From NCBI GenBank assembly GCA_024291935.2, contig CM044311.1, forward strand, positions 31,996,001 through 32,060,000: a stretch of 64,000 nucleotides of DNA, given 5' to 3'. This document shows, piece after piece, positions 1 to 11,072 of this stretch. The notes beneath the pieces are model-generated. The model had not been told where the DNA came from. It worked only from the letters and a program-made list of their open reading frames with translations, and searched no databases. This DNA comes from Okapia johnstoni (Eukaryota > Chordata > Mammalia > Artiodactyla > Giraffidae). Made by a program: the position numbers and the translations under genes. Numbering within the stretch: position 1 is the first letter of the stretch; the number at the start of each line of letters is the position of its first letter.

Positions 1-801
1 AAATATCAATAACCTCAGATATGTGGATGACACCACCCTTATGGCAGAAAGTGCAGAAGAACTAAAGAGCTTCTTGATGAAGGTGAAAGAGGAGAGTGAA
101 AACGTTGGCTTAAAGCTCAACGTTCGGAAAACTAAGATCATGGCATCTGGTCCCATCACTTCATGGGAAATAGATAGGGAAACAGTGGAAACAGTATCAG
201 ACTTTATTTTTTTGGGCTCCAGAATCACTGCTGATGGTGATTGCAGCCATGAAATTAAAAGAAGCTTACTCCTTGAATGGACGGTTATGGCCAACCTAGA
301 TAGCATATTGAAAAGCAGAGACATTACTTTGCCAACAAAAGTCCGTCTAGTCAAGGCTATGGTTTTTCCAGTGGTCACGTATGGATGTGAGAGTTGGACG
401 GTGAAGAAAGCTGAGCACCGAAGAATTGATGCTTTTGAACTGTGGTGTTGGAAAAGACTCTTGAGGGTCCCTTGGACTGCAAGGAGATCCAATCAATCCA
501 TCCTAAAAGAGATCAATCCTGGGTGTTCACTGGAAGGACTGATGTTGAAGCTGAAACTCCAATACTTTGGCCACCTCATGCGAAGGGTTGACTCATTGGA
601 AAAGACCCTAATGCTGGGTTGGATTGGGGGCAGGAGGAGAAGGGGACGACAGAGGATGAGATGGTTGGATGGCATCACCGACTCGATGGACATGGGTTTG
701 GGTAGACTCCGGGAGTTGGTGATGGACAGAGAGGCCTGGCGTGCTGCAATTCATGGGGTCACAAAGAGTCGGACACGACTGAGTGACTGAACTGAACTGA
801 A
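1..801 (+). mobile_element. BovB LINE, 3' part (5' part lies outside the window)
   Basis: RTE-clade non-LTR retrotransposon. The window opens inside the reverse transcriptase just before the catalytic box and runs to the BovB 3' terminus, recognised by the CTGAA-type tail at 785-801. The last 250 bases match the 3' ends of the BovB-related SINEs in this window. The 5' boundary and TSD cannot be seen. Confidence 0.93.
2..790 (+). pseudogene. BovB reverse transcriptase, C-terminal part, open to the window edge
   Basis: The frame is open from base 2 to the stop at 788-790, about 262 codons. It covers the end of the RT palm and the RTE C-terminal region. The catalytic box reads YVDD (bases 20-31) where most copies here have YADD. 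Downstream are the family blocks [34 protein letters not shown] and [14 protein letters not shown]; the last is basic and could contact nucleic acid. The lack of stops suggests a fairly young copy. No start can be assigned because the N-terminal endonuclease and RT fingers lie outside. I call it a pseudogene because most BovB copies are dead; the visible part has no lesion except the box variant. Confidence 0.75.
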
Positions 802-892
802 TTAATAAATTGCAGGAGGTCAGGTGCTAATCCTTGTTTCTTATTTTCAGGGTCCTCAGTGTAGGTCATGAATATACAGCCATTTAATCATA

Positions 893-1016
893 AAATCACA
901 GCTTTCCAGTTACTATCTGTGTGATTTTGGTAAATTACTTAACCTTATGTAGTTTAAGGATTCATGCTGAAAAATAGATATTAACTAGAGTAAGTAGTTT
1001 ACTACCTAATAAATGC
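893..1016 (+). mobile_element. MIR SINE remnant
   Basis: Bases 905-960 follow the MIR core: a block meaning 'tactatctgtgtgattttgg' followed by 'taaattacttaacct', then a degraded 3' part with 'acctaataaatgca'. This is an ancient tRNA-derived SINE shared by mammals and strongly diverged. The boundaries are approximate. Confidence 0.55.
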
Positions 1017-1149
1017 AATTTATTTTCCACATAGAGACAGTTTTGTGAATGGTAGAGAGAGCTAATAGTAAGTTTACTCTGAAAAAAAAAAGGCATAAAA
1101 AGCTGGATCATTCAAGAGAATCCAGGACATATGGTCGTCCCAGAAAAAA

Positions 1150-1471
1150 TAGTGAAAGCGAAAGTCACTCAATTGTGTCCGACTCTTTGTGATCCCATGG
1201 ACTATACAGTCCATGGAATTCTCCAGGCCAGAATACTGGAGTGAGTAGCCTTTCCCTTCCCTAGGGAGTCTTCCCAACCCAGGGATCGAACCCAGGTGTC
1301 TGGCATTGCAGGTGGGGTTTTTTTTACCAGTTGAGCCACAAATGAAGCCCCCAAATACTGTAGTATGTAGCCTATCCCTTCTCCAGGGGATTTTCATGAC
1401 CCAGGAATTGAACCAGGGTCTCTTGCATTGTAGGCGGATTCATTACCAAGTGACCTATCAGGGAAGCCCAT
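1150..1471 (-). mobile_element. Bov-tA SINE, two tandem partial copies
   Basis: Read on the minus strand, a nearly full Bov-tA unit (1150-1349) lies next to a second tRNA-headed fragment (about 1352-1471). Each right edge ends in the tRNA-like head (GGGCTTC... on the minus strand). The 1150-1250 part carries the BovB-related sequence (GTCCGACTCTTTGTGAT). A T-run at 1318-1325 interrupts the first tRNA part. Bov-tA is transcribed by RNA polymerase III from internal A and B boxes and moved by BovB reverse transcriptase. Confidence 0.88.
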
Positions 1472-1999
1472 TATTAAATGAGAAAACACAAAGAAAACAC
1501 ATAGACTTAGAACTGTAGGTATTCAATGAATATTAGATTATTGTTATTAATATTGTAATTTATTATTATTGACCTAAGAAAACTCTTGATCCATCTTTGG
1601 TCAGTAAGTAAGTGTCACCCTTCCAAGACAAGTAAACCAGCGTAGTTGTTTTACCCATTTTTGCTTATTTTACATTTTCTTTTGATAGTGTAGTCCAAAG
1701 TTAATCATTCTCACCATCAGTAAGTTTCTCTAAGTTAAGCTATTCTCACCATCAGTAAGTTTCTCTAATCTAGAGGCAATAAATGAAATATATTCTGAAC
1801 TGAATGATTGTTTAGTAGAATGCTATCCTCAGTAGATTTAGAAGAGCTGTTCAGTTTTTTTTTTTGTTGTTTACTTGTTTGTTCTGTTTGGTTTTTCTTT
1901 TTGTTTTCTGAGTGAACCCTTAGGGATTATTTTGAAACTGGTCTGGGTCTCTCATTTTAGAGGCAGAATCATTTCAATTCCTTTAATTTCTCTTCAGAA
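1472..1999. other. AT-rich unassigned stretch
   Basis: No coding or repeat family recognised apart from the short tandem duplication at 1707-1768 and T-runs near 1857-1866. The short open frames here look like chance. Confidence 0.5.
1707..1768. repeat. 27-bp tandem duplication
   Basis: The 27-base unit ATTCTCACCATCAGTAAGTT + TCTCTAA occurs at 1707-1733 and again, identically, at 1742-1768 (35-base period). It lies in otherwise unassigned AT-rich DNA. Confidence 0.85.
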
Positions 2000-2010
2000 A
2001 CAAGTTCCCT

Positions 2011-2291
2011 GCTGCTGCTGCTGCTCAGTTGCTTCAGTCGTGTCCGACTCTATGTGACCCAACAGACGGCAGCCCACCAGGCTCCGCCATCCCTGGGATT
2101 CTCCAGGCAAGAACACTCGAGTGGGTTGCCATTTCCTTCTCCAGCGCATAAAAGTGAAAAGTGAAAAGTGAAAGTGAAGTTGTTCAGTCGAGACCGACTC
2201 TGCACGACCCATGGACTGCAGCCTACCAGGCTCCTCCGTCCATGGGATTTTCCAGGCAAGAGTACTGGAGTGGGGTACCATTGCCTTCTCC
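2011..2291 (-). mobile_element. Bov-A2 dimeric SINE
   Basis: Two BovA monomers in minus orientation (about 2011-2150 and 2170-2291), joined by a GTGAAA/AAGTGAAAG linker at 2152-2178. A (CTG)n tail lies at 2011-2024 on the plus strand. Perfect 11-bp TSDs (ACAAGTTCCCT) flank it at 2000-2010 and 2292-2302. BovA monomers are related to the BovB 3' end, and the family is restricted to ruminants. Confidence 0.93.
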
Positions 2292-2635
2292 ACAAGTTCC
2301 CTATATGGACACTATTTTTCAAAAGTCTAGTATGCATTGATTTTTTTTTTCACTGATTGCCTTTGATTTCTAAGGTATTCATTATATTATACAGTCTACA
2401 AATAAAATTATTTTCTGCCTTAAAAAAAGAAAAGGAAATGCCTGTATTGAGTCTTCCCAAAGTCCTTATAGTTTCACTTAATATAGCTACTTTGAGAAAA
2501 GACATCTAGCAGAAAATATTTTACTTATAAAGAGTATAATTTTTCTTCAAATACTTGGTCAATAAAATGATTTTCAGCAAATAAAAAGAAGGAAAGAAAG
2601 GAAACAAGGAACAAACAAGGATATAGATACTAGAA

Positions 2636-2819
2636 AGTGTTAGTCAGTCAGGCAAGTTCAGCTCTTTATGACCCCATTGACTGTAGGCCCACCAGGCTCC
2701 TCACCTATGAAATTCTCCAGGCAAGAATACTGGAATGGATAGCCATTCTTTTCTCCAGTGGATCTTCCTGATCCAGGCTTGCAGACAAATTCTTTACCAT
2801 CTGAGACACCAGGGGAGCC
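2636..2819 (-). mobile_element. Bov-tA SINE, degraded
   Basis: Minus-strand Bov-tA with the BovA-like part at 2640-2755 (CCAGGCAAGAATACTGGAAT) and the tRNA-like head ending at about 2819 (GGGAGCCC). It is more diverged than its neighbours. No TSD was found. Confidence 0.82.
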
Positions 2820-2869
2820 CTTATATAATGAAAAGGAGGAGATAAAATTATAATCATTGATGCATTTCT

Positions 2870-4953
2870 AGACCATTCAGGTATGACCTAAATCAAATCC
2901 CTTATGACTATACAGTAGAAGTGAAAAATAGATGTAAAGGACTAGATCTGATAGACAGAATGCCTGATGAACTATGGATGGAGGTTCATGACATTCTACA
3001 GGAGACAGGAATCAAGACCATCCCCCAGAAAATTAAATGCAAAAAAGCAAAATGGCTGTCTGAGGAGGCCTTACAAATAGCTGTGAAAAGAAGGGAAGTG
3101 AAAAGCAAAGGAGAAAAGGAAAGATAAACCCATTTGAATACAGAGTTCCAAAGAATAGCAAGGAGAGATAAGAAAGCCTTCCTCAGTGATCAGTGCAAAG
3201 AAATAGAGGAAAACAATAGAATGGAAAAGACTAGAGATCTTTTCAAGCAGATTAGAGATACCAATGGAACATTTCATGCAAAGATGGGCTCAATAAAGAC
3301 AGAAATGGTAGGGACCTAACAGAAGCAGAAGATATTAAGAAGAGGTGGCACGAATACACAGAAGAATTGTACAAAAAAGTTCTTCATGACCCAGACAATC
3401 ACGATGGTGTGATCACTCACCTAGAGCCAAACATTCTGGAATGTGAAGTCAAGTGGGCCTTAGGAAGCATCACTATGAACAAAGCTGGTGGAGGTGATGG
3501 AATGCCAGTTGAGCTATTTCAAATCCTGAAAGATGACACTGTGAAAGTGTTGCACTCAGTATGCCAGCAAATATGGAAAACTCAGCAGTAACCACAGGAC
3601 TGGAAAAGGTCAGTTTTCATTCCAATCCCAAAGAAAGGCAATGCCAAAGAATGCTCAAACTACTGCACAATTGCACGCATCTCACACACTAGTAAAGTAA
3701 TGCTCAAAATTCTCCAAGCCAGGCTTCAGCAATACGTGAACGTGAACTTCTAGATGTTCAAGCTGGTTTTAGAAAAGGCAGAGGAACCAGAGATCAAATT
3801 GCCAGCATCCTCTTGATCATCGAAAAAGCAAGAGATTTCCAGAGAAACATCTATTTCTGCTTTATTGACCATGCCAAAGCCTTTGACTGTGTGGATCACA
3901 ATAAACTGTGGGAAAAACTGAAAGAGATGGGCATACCAGACCACCTGACCTGCCTCTTGAGAAACCTGTATGCAGGTCAGGAAGCAACAGTTAGAACTGG
4001 ACATGGAACAACAGACTGGTTCCAAATAGGAAAAGGAGTACGTCAAGGCTGTATATGGTCACCCTGCTTATTTAACTTACATGCAGAGTACCTCATGAGA
4101 AACGCTGGGCTGGATGAAGCACAAGCTGGAATCAAGATTGCCAGGAGAAATATCAGTATCCTCAGATATGCAGATGACACCACCCTTATGACAGAAAGTG
4201 AAGAAGAACTAAAGAGCCTCTTGATGAAAGTGAAAGAGGAGAGTGAAAAAGTTGGCTTAAAACTTAGCATTCAGAAAACTAAAGTCGTGACATCCAGTCC
4301 CATCACTTCATGGGAAATAGACGGGGAAACAGGGGAAACATTGGCTGACTTTATTTTTCTGGGCTCCAAAATCAGTGTAGATGGTGACTGCCGCCATGAA
4401 ATTAAAAGATGCTTACTCTTTGGAAGGCAAGTTACGATCAACCTAGACAGCACATTAAAAAGCAGAGATATTACTTTGCCAACAAAGGTCCGTCTAGTCA
4501 AGGCTATGGTTTTTCCAGTGGTCATGTATGGATGTGAGAGTTGGACTGTGAAGAAAGCTGAGGGCCAAAGAATTGATGCTTTTGAACTGTGGTATTGGAG
4601 AAGACTCTTGAGAGTCCCTTGGACTGCAAGGAGATCCAGCCAGTCCATCCTAAAGGAGATCAATCCTGGGTGTTCGTTGGAAGGACTGATGTTGAAGCTG
4701 AAACTCCAATACTTTAGCCACCTCATGTGAAGTGTTGACTCATTGGAAAAGTCCCTGATCCTGGGAAGAATTGAGTGCGGGAGGAGAAGGGGATGACAGA
4801 GAATGAGATGGCTAAATGGCATCACTGACTCAATGGACATGGGTTTGGGTGGACTCAGGAAGTTGGTGATGGACAGGGAGGCCTGGCATGCTGCAGTTCA
4901 TGAGGTTGCAAAGAGTCGGATGTAACTGAGTGACTGAACTAACTAACTAACTA
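2870..4953 (+). mobile_element. BovB LINE, 5'-truncated, about 2.08 kb
   Basis: It begins in the BovB region between endonuclease and RT, contains the whole RT, and ends in a CTGAA/CTAA tail (4936-4953). A 10-bp TSD with one mismatch brackets it: ATGCATTTCT at 2860-2869 and ATGTATTTCT at 4954-4963. The RT frame has a stop at 3125-3127, an apparent one-base loss near 3297, a stop at 3589-3591 and an apparent one-base loss near 3735, then is open for 305 codons. Confidence 0.93.
3813..4730 (+). pseudogene. BovB reverse transcriptase, palm to C-terminus
   Basis: This 305-codon open stretch is the part of the RT downstream of the last upstream frameshift. Residues 17-30 (FIDHAKAFDCVDHN) hold the first catalytic aspartate region (motif A). 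Residues 75-90 (GVRQGCIWSPCLFN) match the RT 'QG...SP' motif B; the usual L is W here. YADD at residues 119-122 (bases 4167-4178) is the intact metal-binding box. The RTE C-terminal region follows and ends at a stop at 4728-4730 (HLM then TGA, where other copies read R). It is a non-functional fragment because of the lesions upstream and the missing endonuclease. Confidence 0.8.
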
Positions 4954-4963
4954 ATGTATTTCT

Positions 4964-5713
4964 GTGTTTGTGTATTCGAAACTATACAAAGATGTCCATC
5001 AAGTTGTCAATAGTATCTTGAAAGAGGGGACATTTGAGAATTTGAGAAATTGCAGTTTTCTTATTTTTCTGTTTACATCCTATAGTTAGCATGATAAAAA
5101 TAGTTATAGCTAAATATATAATACAGTCTCTGCCCTCACAGAACTGTACTGAGGAAAAGAGACATAGCCATGACCAGACAACTGCCTTGTAATAACCTAG
5201 CACAATAGAAGCCGTTACGCTGATTTAAAGAGAACAGAGAAGGAAATAACCGTGTAAATTACAGGGAAGACTTTGGAAAGTGACAAGTTTGAGGAAAAAA
5301 GAAGTGTTTTCAATGCAATGAAAATAATGATTTTGAGATTAAGGATTATAAAATCAAAATATGTTTTGTTTTGTGACAGCAAATTTTTCCATGTGGCAAA
5401 GCAAATAAGATGCAAGATAAGAAGAGAAGAGTAGCTGGTAAGAAAGGAGGATTTAACCAGGTTGTAAGATTTTTTTATCATGCCAAGAAGATAAGCCATA
5501 ATTTTATACCAGTGGTAATCATACATTTTCATTCACACACACTCAAAATGTTAAAAATTATCCACGTAATGTAATATGGATGTGTATACTACATACCATA
5601 TGCAGTATAAAAATATATACTATATTGTCAAAAGACTATATACTGTTTTATATTTCCAAATTGACATCAAAATTTTATCATAATTTTAAATGATTTCAAA
5701 GAATAATTTATGA
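4964..5713. other. AT-rich unassigned stretch
   Basis: I see no gene or confident repeat. Short TA-rich runs occur around 5580-5700. Confidence 0.5.
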
Positions 5714-5815
5714 GGACTTCCCTGGTGATCCAGTGGTTAAGACTCTGAGTTTCCATTTCAGGGCCTCAGGTTTGATTCCTGGTAAGGGAATTAAAATCCC
5801 ATATGCTTTGCAGCC
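5714..5815 (+). mobile_element. CHR-type tRNA-derived SINE
   Basis: It begins with the head GGACTTCCCTGGTGATCCAG followed by TGGTTAAGACTCTG (A-box-like) and GGTTTGATTCCTGG (B-box-like), and ends near the GCAGCCAAA motif. This layout is that of the cetartiodactyl CHR SINE group, distinct from Bov-tA because it lacks the BovA part. No TSD was found. Confidence 0.75.
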
Positions 5816-5859
5816 AAAGGTTAATTTCTGTTATATTATATACATGTTTCAGTTGTACA

Positions 5860-6115
5860 ATCAATTCTTGACCAACTTTGGTCTGAACTTCAAGGGTCTA
5901 CTTAATGCACAGATTTTTTTCAAAACATATACCATCAGCTCTTTGTATACTCAGGTACTGCATCCTTAGATTACACCAAGGTTGGATCACAAACTTAATA
6001 CACCATCAATCATTCATTACTTGATGGTTGTGGAACTCATTGATACAGAGGGCCACCTATGGGACTGAAGCAGCCAAGGGTTCTGGTGTCCACAGCACAT
6101 TGTAGAACCAATCCT
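5860..6115. mobile_element. Possible MER2/Tigger-like DNA transposon remnant
   Basis: The text around 5864-5935 (GACC..TTTGG..TGAACTTCAAGGGTC, then CAGATTTTTTTCAA) and 6045-6110 (ACAGAGGGCCACCTATG) resembles a mammalian non-autonomous Tigger-group element that I recall as MER2. It is highly decayed, the orientation is unsure, and the family name is tentative. Confidence 0.4.
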
Positions 6116-6290
6116 TCACAGATGCAAAGAACAATGGTATTTGCAAATCTTGGAGCTCCAGTGTGTCTCATTTAATTTAAATAAAATATCCTTCATGTAA
6201 GCAAAATAAGAGATGTCCTCTCATTAAAACCCATCATCCATATCAGCAAGATAAGCAAGTACGTATATAGGTAGATGTGTAGGTAGACAG

Positions 6291-6425
6291 GGCTTTGCTT
6301 ATACTGCAATCAGTAAAGAATCTGCCTACAATACAGGAAATCCAGGTTTGATCCTGGGTCAGGAAGATTCTCCTGGAGAAGGAAATGCAAACCTATTAAA
6401 GTTTTCTTGCCTGGAAAATCATCAG
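6291..6425 (+). mobile_element. Bov-tA SINE, 3'-truncated
   Basis: Plus-strand copy with a tRNA-like head (CAGTAAAGAATCTGCCTACA), a B-box-like GGTTTGATCCTGG and the start of the BovA part (TCTTGCCTGGAAAATCAT). It stops before the usual 3' end. Confidence 0.78.
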
Positions 6426-7460
6426 AGAGACAGGTGGATTACAAAATGGAGCCTTGACAAAAATAAGTTATCTGGCTGAAATAAGATAAAGACTCCTTTA
6501 ACTTTTTGTTAATTTATTTTAATTGGAGGCTAATTACTTTACAATATTATGGTGGTTTTTGCCATACATTCACATGAGTCAGCCATGGGTGTACATGTGT
6601 CTCCCATCCAGAACCCCTCTCCTCCCTCCCTCCCCATCCCATCCCTCAGGGTCATCCCAGTGCACCAGCCCTGAGCACCCTATCTCATGCATCAAGCCTG
6701 GACTGGTGATCTATTTCACATATGATAATATACATGTTTCAATGCTATTCTCTCAAATCATCCCACCCTCGCCTTCTCCCAGAGAATGCAGAAGTCTATA
6801 CTTTACATCGTGTGTCTTTTGCTGTCTCACATATAGGGTCATCGTTACCATCTTTCTAAATTCCATATATATGTGTTAATATACTGTATTGGTGTTTTTC
6901 TTTCTGAGTTACTTCGCTCTGTATAATAGGCTCCAGTTCCATCTACCTCATTAGAACTGATTCAAATGCGTTCTTTTTAATAGCTGAGTAATATTCCATT
7001 GTGTATATGTATCACAGCTTTCTTATCCATTCGTCTGCCGATGGACATCTAGATTGTTTTCATGTCCTGGCTATAACAGTGCTGTGATGAACATTGGGGT
7101 ACACGTGTCTCTTGAAATTCTGATTTCCTTGGTATGCATGCTTAGCAGTGAGATTGCTGGGTTGTATGGCAGTTCTATTTCCAGTTTTTTAAGGAATCTT
7201 CACACTGTTCTCCACAGTGGCTGTACTAGTTTGCATTCCCACCAACAGTGTAAGAGGGTTCCTTTTTCTCCACATCCACTCCAGCATTTATTGTTTGTAG
7301 ACTTTTTGATAGCAGCCATTCTGACCAGCGTGAGATGGTACCTCATTGTGGTTTTGATTTGCATTTCTCTGATAATGAGTGATGTTGAGCATCTTTTCAT
7401 GTGTTTGTTAGCCATCTGTATGTCTTCTTTGGAGAAATGTCTGTTTAGTTCTTTGGCCCA

Positions 7461-8093
7461 TTATTTGACTGGGTGGTTTATTTTTCTGGAATTAAACGGC
7501 AGGAGTTGCTTGTATATTTTTGAGATTAATTCTTTGTCAATAGCTTTATTTGCTATTATTTTCTCCCATTCTGAAGGCTGTCTTCTCACCTTGGTTATAG
7601 TTTCTTTCATTGTGCAAAAGCTTTTAAGTTTAATTAGGCCCCATTTGTTTATTTTTGCCTTTATTTCCATTACTCTGGGAGGTGGGTCATAGGGGATCCT
7701 GCTATGATTTGTGTCAGAGAGTGTTTTGCCTATGTTTTCCTCTAGGAGTTTTATAGTTTTTGGTCTTAAATTTAGATCTTTAATCCATTTTGCGTTTACT
7801 TTTATGTATGGTGTTAGAAATTGTTCTAGTTTCATTCTTTTACAAGTGGTTGACCAGTTTTCCCAGCACCACTTGTTAAAGAGATTGTCTTTTCTCCATT
7901 GTATATTCTTGCCTCCTTTGTCAAAGATAAGGTGTTCATAGGTGTGTGGATTTATCTCTGGGCTTTCTCCTTTGTTCCATTGATCTATGTTTCTGTCTTT
8001 GTGCCGGTACCATACTGTCTTGATGACTGTTGCTTTGTAGTATAGACTGAAGTCAGGTAGATTGATTCCTCCAATTCCATTCTTCTTTCTCAA
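7461..8093 (-). pseudogene. L1 ORF2 C-terminal fragment
   Basis: A 210-codon open frame with the L1 ORF2 C-terminal blocks: [13 protein letters not shown] at the start, then [51 protein letters not shown] and [19 protein letters not shown]. The apparent start is only the inversion junction. It stops near 7461; a further 71-codon piece (minus strand, 7200-7415) continues with the CCHC-like end ([20 protein letters not shown]). No RT catalytic box is included. Confidence 0.85.
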
Positions 8094-8095
8094 GA

Positions 8096-8566
8096 TTGCT
8101 TTCAGATAACATGATCCTCTACATAGAAAACCCTAAAGACTCCACAAGAAAATTACTAAAGCTAATCAATGAATATAGTAAAGTTGCAGGATATAAAATT
8201 AACACACAGAAATTCCTTGCATTCCTATACACTAACAATGAGAAAATAGAAAGAGAAATTAAGGAAATAATTCCATTCACCATTGCAATGAAAAGAATAA
8301 AATACTTAGGAATAAATCTACTTAAAGAAACCAAAGATTTATATATAGAAAACTATAAAACACTGAGGAGAGAAATCAAAGATGACACAAATAGATGGAG
8401 AAATGTACCATGTTCATGGATCAGAAGAATCAATATAGTGAAAATGAGCGTACTACCCAAAGCAATCTATAGATTCAATGCAATCCCTATCAAGCTACCA
8501 ACAGTATTTTTCAGAGAACTAGAACAAATAATTTCACAATTTGTATGGAAATTCAAAAAATCTTGA
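8096..8566 (+). pseudogene. L1 ORF2 fragment in the inverted segment
   Basis: 156 codons of L1 ORF2 just downstream of the RT palm: [20 protein letters not shown], then [33 protein letters not shown] and [18 protein letters not shown]. It ends at a TGA where the family usually reads on. In the source element this segment lies directly upstream of the part encoded on the minus strand at 7461-8093. Confidence 0.85.
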
Positions 8567-8621
8567 ATAGTCACAGCAATCTTGAGAAAGAAGAATGGAA
8601 CTGGAGGAATCAACCTTTAAC

Positions 8622-9289
8622 ATTTCTTAATGAAGTGCTTTTGGCTTTTTTCTCAGGGAAATCACTATCAGAAGCTATGAATTCTTGAAATGCTCTTTTG
8701 TTTATAACTCTGGAGATATCTGTACCTTGGAATGTACAAAATACCATTCAAGGTGGATGAGAAAAAAAGACAATGATAATTATGAAAGGAGTGTTGGGAA
8801 AGGAGGATTTCAAGACAGCAAGATCATTTTCAGGAAAATATACTTTAGGAGAAAGTACACATGAAAATTGAAGAACTGGAAATATGCTTCATTAAAATCT
8901 CATATTCCCTAAAGAGTCTTACTGTGGCCAAGATGTACAATTGTCTCAGTCTACAGAACATTTCCATTGTCAAGAAAGAGTCAGTATATATTTTTAAACC
9001 TATAACATGAGTGACCTGATGATATTTGTGTTTTAGGAAATTAGTTGACTATATCATCACTATTGCATTTCACCTACCTAATATGGTGCCAAAAAAAAAA
9101 GAAAGTAACCAATAAACATCTATAAATAAGTATCAATAAAGTAATCACCAAATTAAATAAGTAATTAAATAAATTAGAAACTCTAGAGAATAGGAAGGGT
9201 GTATTTCCTTTTCTTGGAACTCTCCCAGGCACAGTATTACTTCTCTGACTAGAGTATTTCTATCTTTCTGTAAAGTTTAATCTCTTTTG
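8622..9289. other. Unassigned AT-rich stretch
   Basis: No repeat family or coding region recognised. An A-run lies at about 9091-9100. Confidence 0.45.
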
Positions 9290-9512
9290 AAAAATATTCT
9301 GGTCAGATTAAGCTACTTATCCTGGTCTTCTCTTTAAGCCTGTTGTGTTTTGTGGAAATCTTAATATTTAATGATCACATCACACTTTATTTGTTGACAT
9401 AATGTTTGTCTTTTTCCTTTAGGATGTGATAATATGAATCGCTCTGGCCAGGCATCCTCAGGGCCTGAGATATAATGTGTTCAATAAAAATTTAATAAAT
9501 ACTTATTGTAAA
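9290..9512 (+). mobile_element. L2-like LINE 3' end
   Basis: Bases 9400-9512 follow the L2 3' terminal pattern: TTTGTCTTTTTCC, a 'tagGATGTgata' step, 'GGGCCTGAGATATAATGTG', then TTCAATAAAAATTTAATAAATACTT. It is ancient and diverged, and the left edge is uncertain. Confidence 0.5.
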
Positions 9513-9794
9513 AACATAAATTTATATACTTAGATCCCTCCCATTGGTGCTGCCAAGACAGTTCTCTGGGATTTTATGAGGAAATGTAGTTAAATTTAAT
9601 GATTGTATTTAACGGAGCCTTGAGGATCAGCTGGAGATATTTCTCCCTCATTTGAGCACAGAGCATAGTTATTTTCTTTCCAAGCTATTAGTTTCCTTTT
9701 GTCTTTGAAAACTGGGAATCATAAATGTTTGTGTTTCACTCTTTGAAATGAATAATAAAAGAGCCAAAATGTTCATCACTAGAAAAAAACACTC

Positions 9795-11061
9795 AGTTCA
9801 GTCCCTCGGTCATGTCCAACTTTTTGTGACCCCATGGACTGCAGCACGCCAGGCTTCCCTGTTTATCAACAAGTCTTAGAGCTTGCTCAAACTCATGTCC
9901 ATTGAGTCGGTGATGCCATCCAACCACCTCGTCCTCTGTTCTCACCTTCTCCTCGCACCTTCAGTCTTTGCCAGCATCAAGGTCTTTGCAATGAGTCAAT
10001 TCTTCATATCAGGTTCCAAATACTGGAGATTCAGCTTCAGCATCAGTCCTTCCAATGAATATTCAGGACTGATTTCCTTTAGGATGGACTGGTTGGCTCT
10101 CTGTGCAGTCCAAGGGACTCTCAGTTCAAAGTCACTCAACACCACAGTTCAAAGTCATCAATTCTTCGATGATCAGCCTTCTTTGTAGTCCAACTCTTGC
10201 ATCCATACATGACTACTGGAAAAACCATAGCTTTGACTAGATGGACGTTTGTTGGCAAAGTAATGTCTCTGATTTTTAATATGCTTTCTAGGTTGGTCAT
10301 AGGTTTTCTTCCAAAGAGCCAGCATATTTTAATTTCATGGCTGGACTCACCATCTGCAATGATTTGGGAGCCCAAGAAAATAAAGCCTGTCATTGTTTCC
10401 ATTGTTTCACCGTCTATTTGCCATGAAGTGATGGGACCAGATGCATTGATCTTTGTTTTCTGAATGTTGAGATTTAAGCCAGTTTTCTTCACTCCCCTCT
10501 TACCACTTTCATCAAGAGGCTCTTCAGTTCCTCTTCACTTTCTGGCATGAGGGTGGTATCATCTGCATATCTGAGGTTATATTGATATTTCTCCTATCAA
10601 TCTTGATTCCAGCTTATGCTTCATCCAGCCTGGCATTTTGCATGATGTACACTGCATATAAGTTGAATAAGCATGGTGACAATACATAGCCTTGACTCAC
10701 TGCTTTCCCAATTTGGAACCATTCCACTGTTCCAAGTCTGATTCTAACTGTTGCTTCTTGACCTGCATGCAGAGTTCTCAGGAGACAGGTAAGGTAGTCT
10801 GGTAGTTCCATCTATTAAAGAATTTTCCACAGTTTGTTGTTATCTACACAGTGAAAGGCTTTGGCATAGTCAATAAAGCAGAAGTAGATATCTTTCTGGA
10901 ACTCTCTTGCTTTTTCTATGATCCAAAAGATGTTTGCAATTGATCTCTGGTTCCTTTGCCTTTTCTAAATCCAGCTTTAATATCTGGAAATTCATGGTTC
11001 ACATACTGTTGAAGTCTCACTAGGAGAATTTTGAGCATTACTTTGCAAGTGTGTGAGGTGA
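9795..11061 (-). mobile_element. BovB LINE, 5'-truncated, minus-strand partner of a head-to-head pair
   Basis: The 3' end lies at the left (CAGTTCAGT, 9794-9802). The minus strand covers the RT from the GFRKGKGTRDQ block (near 10960) to the C-terminus, with frameshifts. The catalytic box is still YADD (10558-10569). It stops near 11061, directly beside a plus-strand BovB segment. A run reading ILKIRDITLP replaces the usual LKSRD and is shared with that neighbour. Confidence 0.92.
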
Positions 11062-11072
11062 TTATACTCCTT

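Larger units (their letters stand above)
6503..8616 (-). mobile_element. Ruminant L1, 5'-inverted (twin-priming product)
   Basis: The 3' end lies at the left: the minus strand ends in the ruminant L1 terminus CCAATTAAAATAAAT near 6510-6525. From there to 8099 the minus strand reads ORF2 C-terminal sequence and the 3' UTR. From about 8100 to 8616 the plus strand reads the ORF2 part lying just upstream, so the 5' segment is inverted. The outer end of the inverted part (about 8577-8616) and the junction (about 8059-8099) carry the same 40 bases in opposite orientation. CCTTTAAC occurs at 6495-6502 and 8614-8621 as a likely TSD. Confidence 0.88.

Noticed and set aside
2011..2026. (CTG)n as an independent trinucleotide microsatellite
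   Set aside because: It is the terminal tail of the Bov-A2 SINE; the same tail occurs at 22897-22910 and, inverted, at 56484-56497.
1150..2819. A CRISPR-like array from regularly recurring near-identical units
   Set aside because: The recurring units are dispersed SINEs of different length and orientation in a mammalian genome, with no short repeat-spacer periodicity.
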